Of a stretch of 6,004 nucleotides of DNA, positions 1 through 3,880 are shown in pieces; the first letter of the stretch is position 1, and each line of letters begins with the position of its first letter. This DNA comes from an uncultured Porphyromonadaceae bacterium (lineage in GTDB: Bacteria; Bacteroidota; Bacteroidia; Bacteroidales; Muribaculaceae). Below the pieces are notes generated by a model. The model was not told the DNA's origin. It did not search any database and saw only the letters and a program-made list of their open reading frames with translations. Location: NCBI GenBank assembly GCA_905193995.1, contig CAJJQT010000126.1, positions 1-6,004 on the forward strand. Reading direction: 5' to 3'. The position numbers were made by a program, and so were the translations under genes.

Positions 1-978
1 GTCGACGAGATCGTCAAGGCCCGCGGCGACGAACCTTTCAAGGACATCTACGATTTCGTCGAGCGTGTACCCTCATCAGCCATAAACCGCCGCGTGTTCG
101 AAAATCTGGCCCTGGCCGGCGCATTCGACTGCTTCGACGGTTTCAAGCGCGAGGATCTGGTATTCGCCGACGAGAAACGCCCCGGCGAGAGCGTTCCCGA
201 AGTACTCCTCCGCTACGGAGCCATGCACCAGAACGCCCAGCGCCAGCAGCAGGCATCCCTCTTCGACTTCGAGGAGGAGCAGCTCAACAACGAGGCCCGT
301 CCGCGCATCCTGCCCGCTCCGGCCTGGCGCAACATAGCACGCCTCGACCGCGAGCGCGACCTCATTGGCATGTACCTCTCGGCCCATCCCCTCGACCCCT
401 ACTTCCTTGAACTAAACTACGGCATGACCTGCACTCTCGACGAGAAAAAAGATGAGAAAATCACCGAAGGCAAGGAATCCGTCTACGGCGGCATTGTCAC
501 CGAGCGTTCAGAGCGCGTCACCCGCAGCGGCTTCGACATGCTGGCCGTAAAAATCGAAGACTTCACCGCTTCTGCCGAATTCGTACTTTTCAGAGACCAG
601 AAGACCAAGTTCGCCCACCTGCTCACCGAGGGGCAGGCCGTCGTCATCCGCGGCGTATACAAGACCAACCGCAACGGCGAGATTCGCTTCAACATCACCG
701 ATGTCAACACCCTCGACCAATACAAAGGCAAGCTCCTCGAATCCATCACACTCAATATAGCCGTCAGCGAATGCAACGACCGGCTCATCGGCACCCTCAC
801 AGGCCGATCCGCCGGGCGCGACGAGACTCTCCGCCTCCCTTTGCGCTTCCGCATTTACGACCCCGAGCTCGACCGCAGCGTGCTGCTCACTTCGTCGGAG
901 ATGATCGACGTCGACCGCAAACTCCTGGCTCTGTTGAAGGAAAGCGAGATAAACTACATATTCGAACGTTCTAAATAA
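1..978 (+). CDS. dnaE: DNA polymerase III subunit alpha, C-terminal part (5' end outside window)
   Basis: This is the last 325 residues of the replicative polymerase catalytic subunit, which extends new DNA strands in the cytoplasmic replisome. The frame is open from base 1 and contains no plausible internal start (codon 94-96 is an in-frame GTG inside a conserved stretch), so the gene begins upstream. Visible residues 1-45 match the end of the helix-hairpin-helix region (IYDFVERV, then NLALAGAFD). Residues 84-88 are QASLF, a beta-clamp-binding type motif. Residues 118-132 carry the family block ERDLIGMYLSAHPLD. An OB-fold follows at about 160-236 (YGGIVTE, then AVKIEDFTASAEFVLF), and then a C-terminal domain ending INYIFERSK. 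The polymerase and PHP domains lie outside the window. The stop is TAA at 976-978. trxA starts 9 bp downstream on the same strand, so the two are probably cotranscribed. Identification rests on domain order and motifs and is firm. Confidence 0.96.
   Translation, partial: VDEIVKARGDEPFKDIYDFVERVPSSAINRRVFENLALAGAFDCFDGFKREDLVFADEKRPGESVPEVLLRYGAMHQNAQRQQQASLFDFEEEQLNNEARPRILPAPAWRNIARLDRERDLIGMYLSAHPLDPYFLELNYGMTCTLDEKKDEKITEGKESVYGGIVTERSERVTRSGFDMLAVKIEDFTASAEFVLFRDQKTKFAHLLTEGQAVVIRGVYKTNRNGEIRFNITDVNTLDQYKGKLLESITLNIAVSECNDRLIGTLTGRSAGRDETLRLPLRFRIYDPELDRSVLLTSSEMIDVDRKLLALLKESEINYIFERSK
250..264 (+). other. Internal beta-clamp-binding motif of DnaE (QASLF)
   Basis: These codons encode Gln-Ala-Ser-Leu-Phe, followed by Asp-Phe and an acidic run. 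The sequence fits the QxxLF-type clamp-binding pentapeptide that bacterial alpha subunits carry between the helix-hairpin-helix region and the OB-fold (QADMF in E. coli DnaE). The motif and its position are seen in the sequence. Binding to the sliding clamp (DnaN) is inferred from the family. Confidence 0.75.
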
Positions 979-987
979 TCAATAATC

Positions 988-1311
988 ATGGCTTTTACAT
1001 TTACTGACGAAAACGTCAAAGAGACCATCGCCACGGGCCAGCCCGTGGTCGTAGACTTCTGGGCAACCTGGTGCGGCCCCTGCATGGGCATGGCCCCCGT
1101 TATCGACCGCCTCGCCGACGAATACGAGGGCCGCGTCGTCATCGGCAAGTACAATGTCGACGAGGAGACCGACTTCTCGACCGAAAACCGCATCATGTCG
1201 CTCCCCACGATACTTTTCTTCAAAGACGGCAAAAAGACCGACCTGCGCCTCGCAGGCTCGCAGTCCGAGGACAAGCTGCGCGAGACCATCGACAAGCTCC
1301 TCGTACTCTAA
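988..1311 (+). CDS. trxA: Thioredoxin
   Basis: This 107-residue protein is a complete single-domain thioredoxin, the usual family length. It is a cytoplasmic dithiol reductase that passes electrons from thioredoxin reductase to disulfides in enzymes such as ribonucleotide reductase. The active site ATWCGPC places the redox cysteines at residues 29 and 32. The cis-proline loop reads SLPT (Pro73) and is followed by the beta-strand ILFFKDGK. Buried Asp23 sits in VVVDFWA, as in classical thioredoxins. There is no signal peptide, so it is cytoplasmic. The ATG at 988 comes 9 bp after the dnaE stop. The leader is AT-rich (aataatcaataatc) with no Shine-Dalgarno sequence, which is normal in Bacteroidota. 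It is probably expressed from the dnaE transcript. The stop codon abuts the repeat element that begins at 1312. Confidence 0.96.
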   Translation: MAFTFTDENVKETIATGQPVVVDFWATWCGPCMGMAPVIDRLADEYEGRVVIGKYNVDEETDFSTENRIMSLPTILFFKDGKKTDLRLAGSQSEDKLRETIDKLLVL

Positions 1312-1364
1312 GGAAAGCAGGCGCTCCGAGCCTGCGCCATCTGGAAAGCAGGCTTTCCAGCCTG
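1312..1364. repeat. Double-hairpin intergenic repeat, copy 1
   Basis: There are two adjacent units. Unit A (1312-1338) is GGAAA followed by a GCAGGC/GCCTGC inverted repeat with loop GCTCCGA and a GCC tail. Unit B (1343-1364) starts GGAAAGCAGG and can form either CAGGCT/AGCCTG or GGAAAG/CTTTCC stems. A 4-nt spacer (atct) separates them. The same two units, identical base for base and again 4 nt apart, occur at 2999-3051. Copy 1 begins at the first base after the trxA stop, in a convergent junction. It resembles REP/BIME-type dispersed palindromes. It could contribute to transcript 3'-end formation, but no strong T-tract follows. Function is unproven. Confidence 0.85.
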
Positions 1365-1375
1365 AGCATATACAG

Positions 1376-1407
1376 GCAAGGCAGGCGGGGTCTCCCGCCT
1401 GCCTTGC
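1376..1407. terminator. 14-bp perfect hairpin between convergent trxA and DUF5606 gene (possible bidirectional terminator)
   Basis: Arms 1376-1389 (gcaaggcaggcggg) and 1394-1407 (cccgcctgccttgc) are perfectly complementary around the loop gtct. The stem contains the same GCAGGC/GCCTGC core as the neighbouring repeat. It lies between the 3' ends of trxA (+) and the DUF5606 gene (-), where a shared terminator would be expected. Only a poor T-rich tail follows on the + strand (tcgtgttatctgt) and none follows on the - strand. It is therefore not a textbook intrinsic terminator and may instead be a third member of the repeat family or an RNA 3'-end stabiliser. Confidence 0.5.
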
Positions 1408-1432
1408 TCGTGTTATCTGTGCCTTGTACCGA

Positions 1433-1864
1433 TTATTCGGCAGCTTTCTCCTCCTCTGCCCCGGCTTCGGACTCTTTTTCCACGAATTCGGTAATGCCGG
1501 CTGCAAGCAGCTGGTTGTACCACTGCAGGAGCTTCTTGATGTCCGTGTTGTAGACGCGTTCCTGGTCGAAATCGGGCAGGATGGTGCCAAAATATTCGCG
1601 CATGGCTTTATCGGAGGCAAATGCCTTGAGATCTACAGGCTTGCCGTCGTTCTTTTCCTTGACAAGCTCGAACACTTCGCCCAGAGGTTTGTCATCGCCG
1701 TTGGTATAGATGGCGATATCGCCCAGCGAGATAACCTTGTCGTGCGCATACGCGGGCGTGCGTTTGCCGGTCGTGAGCGATTCTACTATCAGCATGTTGT
1801 GGCCGCGGCTCACGAGCTTGAACAGACCGGGCTTGCCGGCTATGGATAGGATTGTCTTTATCAT
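1433..1864 (-). CDS. DUF5606-type conserved protein of Bacteroidota
   Basis: This 143-residue soluble protein has no signal peptide or membrane segment. Its N-terminal half (about residues 1-55) is what I recognise as the DUF5606 family of Bacteroidota: ILSIAGKPGLFKLVSRG, then MLIVESL, then PAYAHDKVISLGDIAIYT. The second half has a helical part (DKAMREYFGTILPDFD, then VYNTDIKKLLQWYNQLL) usually treated as a companion domain, and it ends in an acidic Glu/Ala tail at about 128-143. The function is unknown. The small basic beta-rich N-terminus might bind nucleic acid or a partner protein, but nothing in the sequence proves this. ATG at 1862-1864 is chosen because the family alignment begins there and a promoter lies 30-60 bp upstream. 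It is convergent with trxA and divergent from the Yip1-like gene, so it is probably monocistronic. Confidence 0.85.
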   Translation of the reverse strand: MIKTILSIAGKPGLFKLVSRGHNMLIVESLTTGKRTPAYAHDKVISLGDIAIYTNGDDKPLGEVFELVKEKNDGKPVDLKAFASDKAMREYFGTILPDFDQERVYNTDIKKLLQWYNQLLAAGITEFVEKESEAGAEEEKAAE

Positions 1865-1896
1865 CGTCTGTTGTCTGAATGTTATTATTGCGGATG

Positions 1897-1928
1897 CAAA
1901 TTTACAAAAATAAGATTAATCTTTCAAC
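1897..1928 (-). promoter_or_regulatory. Bacteroidota-type promoter for the DUF5606 gene
   Basis: Read on the - strand, TAAATTTG (complement 1897-1904) matches the TAnnTTTG -7 element of the Bacteroidota primary sigma factor exactly. GTTG (complement 1925-1928) lies 20 nt upstream, in the place of the -33 TTTG/TTG element. The start codon is about 32 nt downstream of the -7 box, leaving a short leader. This is a sequence match only; no start site has been mapped. Confidence 0.7.
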
Positions 1929-1937
1929 ACAAAATCG

Positions 1938-1945
1938 TAACTTTG
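1938..1945 (+). promoter_or_regulatory. -7 promoter element for the Yip1-like gene and smpB
   Basis: TAACTTTG matches the TAnnTTTG -7 consensus exactly and lies 37 bp before the ATG at 1983. No good -33 element is visible; the 1913-1918 area reads agatta. Upstream contacts of this promoter would overlap the -33 region of the divergent promoter. It is the only promoter-like signal ahead of the gene pair, so it probably drives both genes. Confidence 0.6.
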
Positions 1946-1982
1946 TAATCCGATTAATCACTCACTCGACAATCAATCATAT

Positions 1983-2528
1983 ATGTGGCTATATATAAAG
2001 CAGTTGCTCCAATTGCTGCTCGAACCATCCCACGGATGGGAGGACATATCCGAGGCTAACCGGCCCGCTGAGACGATCCAGCGCACGGGGTTCTTCCCCT
2101 GGATTGGCGTCACGTCGCTCAGCTGCTTCGCCCGGTTGATCTACGAGCATGACCTTACTTTCATCCATGTCCTTCAGACGGCCATCGCCGTCGCAGGCGC
2201 CATGTTCATCTCGCTTTACGTCTCGCGTCTGCTCCTCGACATCCTCCTGCCAAAATACGTCGATGCGAAGATGAACATTTCCAAAATCAATGTGTTCAAT
2301 CTCTATATGACCGGAATGATGGGCCTCTATCTCATCGTGGCCAACCTGATGCCCGCGTCGCTGACTTTCCTGAAGTTCCTGCCCCTGCTCTCGCTGCTTG
2401 TAATCTTTAAGTCGACCGCTTTCATGGGCGTCAGGGAGTCCGACACCACATCATTCCTGTTTCTTACGGCTCTGAACGTAATCGTTATTCCGATCGGTGT
2501 GGCCGCCCTGCTGACGTTCATAATCTAA
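1983..2528 (+). CDS. Yip1-like five-helix integral membrane protein
   Basis: This 181-residue protein has five hydrophobic segments, at about residues 37-55, 62-85, 104-122, 127-145 and 156-180. A short amphipathic N-terminus carries the [12 protein letters not shown] sequence. A proline-x-x-x-tryptophan motif before the first helix, followed by five helices, is typical of bacterial Yip1/DUF1282-type proteins. It should reside in the inner membrane. Bacterial members have no established biochemical role, so none is assigned. The ATG at 1983 follows an AT-rich leader without a Shine-Dalgarno sequence. The frame closes 7 bp before smpB, implying one transcript. The family name rests on the helix pattern and N-terminal motif only; it could be another small polytopic family. 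Confidence 0.7.
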   Translation: MWLYIKQLLQLLLEPSHGWEDISEANRPAETIQRTGFFPWIGVTSLSCFARLIYEHDLTFIHVLQTAIAVAGAMFISLYVSRLLLDILLPKYVDAKMNISKINVFNLYMTGMMGLYLIVANLMPASLTFLKFLPLLSLLVIFKSTAFMGVRESDTTSFLFLTALNVIVIPIGVAALLTFII

Positions 2529-2535
2529 ACCGACA

Positions 2536-2994
2536 ATGAAACTGAAATTTAAGGAAGTCAACATAAAGAACCGCCGCGCGACATTCGACTACGAGATCAC
2601 CGACACCTTCACCGCCGGCATCGTGCTCACCGGCACCGAGATCAAATCCGTGCGTATGGGCAAGGCGTCGCTCGTCGACACGTTCTGTTATATCAATAAT
2701 GGCGAGGTCTGGGTCAAGAACATGTACATCGCCGAATACTTCTACGGCACGCACTACAACCACACCGAACGCCGCGACCGCAAGCTGCTGCTCAACCGCA
2801 AGGAGATCCGCGACCTTGAGCGCGAATCCGAAGGCACCGGATTCACCATCGTGCCCCTGCGCATGTTCATCAGCCAGAAAGGCTTCGCAAAACTCGTCAT
2901 CGGAGTGGCCCGGGGCAAGAAGGAATACGACAAGCGCCAGTCAATCCGCGAGCGCGACGACCGCCGCGAGCTCGCCCGCATGTTCCGGAAATAA
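2536..2994 (+). CDS. smpB: SsrA-binding protein SmpB
   Basis: SmpB binds tmRNA (SsrA) and delivers it to ribosomes stalled on broken mRNAs, so that the nascent peptide is tagged and the ribosome released. The 152-residue length is standard. The oligonucleotide-binding beta-barrel shows GTEIKSVR (33-40), KNMYIAEY (61-68) and [13 protein letters not shown] (79-91). The basic C-terminal tail contains [15 protein letters not shown] (127-141) and ends ARMFRK. In the family this tail occupies the empty mRNA channel as a helix. The start is the first ATG, 7 bp after the upstream membrane-protein stop, and gives the expected N-terminus ([12 protein letters not shown]). No ssrA sequence is in the window. 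The gene ends 4 nt before the second copy of the hairpin repeat. Confidence 0.97.
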   Translation: MKLKFKEVNIKNRRATFDYEITDTFTAGIVLTGTEIKSVRMGKASLVDTFCYINNGEVWVKNMYIAEYFYGTHYNHTERRDRKLLLNRKEIRDLERESEGTGFTIVPLRMFISQKGFAKLVIGVARGKKEYDKRQSIRERDDRRELARMFRK

Positions 2995-2998
2995 ATAT

Positions 2999-3051
2999 GG
3001 AAAGCAGGCGCTCCGAGCCTGCGCCTATGGGAAAGCAGGCTTTCCAGCCTG
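2999..3051. repeat. Double-hairpin intergenic repeat, copy 2
   Basis: This matches copy 1 in both units. Unit A is 2999-3025 and unit B is 3030-3051, with a 4-nt spacer (tatg) that differs from copy 1 (atct). Here unit B is followed by C, so its stem extends to GCAGGCT/AGCCTGC. The element starts 4 nt after the smpB stop, in the convergent junction with the lipoprotein gene. Identical units around divergent spacers show selection on, or recent mobility of, the hairpins rather than simple duplication of the whole region. Confidence 0.85.
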
Positions 3052-3073
3052 CGCCCTCAATCCACTTGCGCCC

Positions 3074-3880
3074 TCACTCCGCCTCCCCGAGCGAAGCGAG
3101 TTGCTGCTGCAGCTTCTCGATGTTGGCCGAGTATTTTTCGAAGTGAATGTCGTCGAGCGTCTTTTCCTGGAGCAGCATGGCATAGCGCCATGTGTCGCGC
3201 AGCGCCTGTGCCTGGCGGGCGCTCAGCTTCACCGGCGTGCGCCCCTTGTCGCCCACCAGATATACCGTCACCGCGCCTGCGGGCGCGGCGGATATAGCCC
3301 GTGCCAGGTCCGCGGCCGCTTCCTGCGACAGCGACATCATCTCTGACCCCTCCATATATACCGACTCACCGCGGGCAGCGGCGTCGCCGAACTCCACACC
3401 CGACAGATTCAGCCGCCGTCCGGCGTTGTTTATGGCCACGAAGAAGTAATCTTTCTCGTCGATGCGAGGCTGTACGAACGTCCCGCGCATTTCGCTGCCG
3501 GTGAACACGTCCTTCACGGCCCGGTATCCGCGTGTGCCGGGCGTGCTGACGGTGATGAACCGCGCCGAGAGTGAATCGATGGCAGCCTGGCGGGCCTCCC
3601 GCCGGCTTTCGCCGACATTCAGCGAGTCGGTCGACAGGTCGATGAGCGTCTGTATGCGGATTTTCGTACCCTCGCGGCGCTCGGCGAGACAGTCGCGGTA
3701 AGCTTTGTCGACCGAATCGAGCACGGCCACGGCGCCGTCATAGTCATGGGCGGCGCGCAGGCTCTCGGCGCGTTCGAGCAGGGCGCGGGCCTCGGCCGGG
3801 CGCTCGTCAGATTTTCCGCACGAAGCCAGCAGGGTCGCCGCGCATAGGCATGTCGTCATAATTTTAATCGCGTTGTACAT
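3074..3880 (-). CDS. Predicted lipoprotein of unknown function, downstream of relA
   Basis: I do not recognise this 268-residue protein. Its N-terminus is a lipoprotein signal peptide: MYNAIK, a hydrophobic run, then LLASC with the lipidated cysteine at residue 21. Residues 28-65 look like a TPR-like helix pair (ARALLERAESLRAAHDYDGAVAVLDSV). A mixed middle region (about 105-215) includes the strands DYFFVAINN and VTVYLVGDKG. The C-terminus (about 220-263) is a long helix or coiled coil rich in Gln and Leu. The ATG at 3878-3880 is favoured by a strong Shine-Dalgarno sequence 6 nt upstream and by a complete signal peptide; the next Met (residue 8) would remove the positive charge. The gene overlaps the end of relA by 17 bp and is probably translationally coupled to it. 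GKSDE directly after the cysteine is mildly like acidic surface-export signals of Bacteroidota lipoproteins, so outer-face location is possible. Confidence 0.75.
   Translation of the reverse strand: MYNAIKIMTTCLCAATLLASCGKSDERPAEARALLERAESLRAAHDYDGAVAVLDSVDKAYRDCLAERREGTKIRIQTLIDLSTDSLNVGESRREARQAAIDSLSARFITVSTPGTRGYRAVKDVFTGSEMRGTFVQPRIDEKDYFFVAINNAGRRLNLSGVEFGDAAARGESVYMEGSEMMSLSQEAAADLARAISAAPAGAVTVYLVGDKGRTPVKLSARQAQALRDTWRYAMLLQEKTLDDIHFEKYSANIEKLQQQLASLGEAE

Noticed and set aside
1..6. GTCGAC (SalI site) at the very start as a cloning junction
   Set aside because: The dnaE reading frame runs through it in a conserved region, so it is ordinary coding sequence at an arbitrary window edge.
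1312..1432. Hairpin cluster as a CRISPR array or small RNA gene
   Set aside because: The units are palindromic, unequal in length and only 4-12 nt apart, with no spacers of CRISPR length. No promoter is seen that would drive a separate RNA.
1154..1849. Long open frame on the + strand running from inside trxA through the hairpins and across the DUF5606 gene
   Set aside because: It is out of frame with trxA, antisense to a recognisable conserved protein, and its translation across the repeats is low-complexity. It reflects GC-rich codon usage.
3088..3101. GAGCGAAGCGAG mirror symmetry near the lipoprotein 3' end
   Set aside because: It is a mirror rather than an inverted repeat, so it forms no meaningful stem, and it is accounted for by C-terminal codons.
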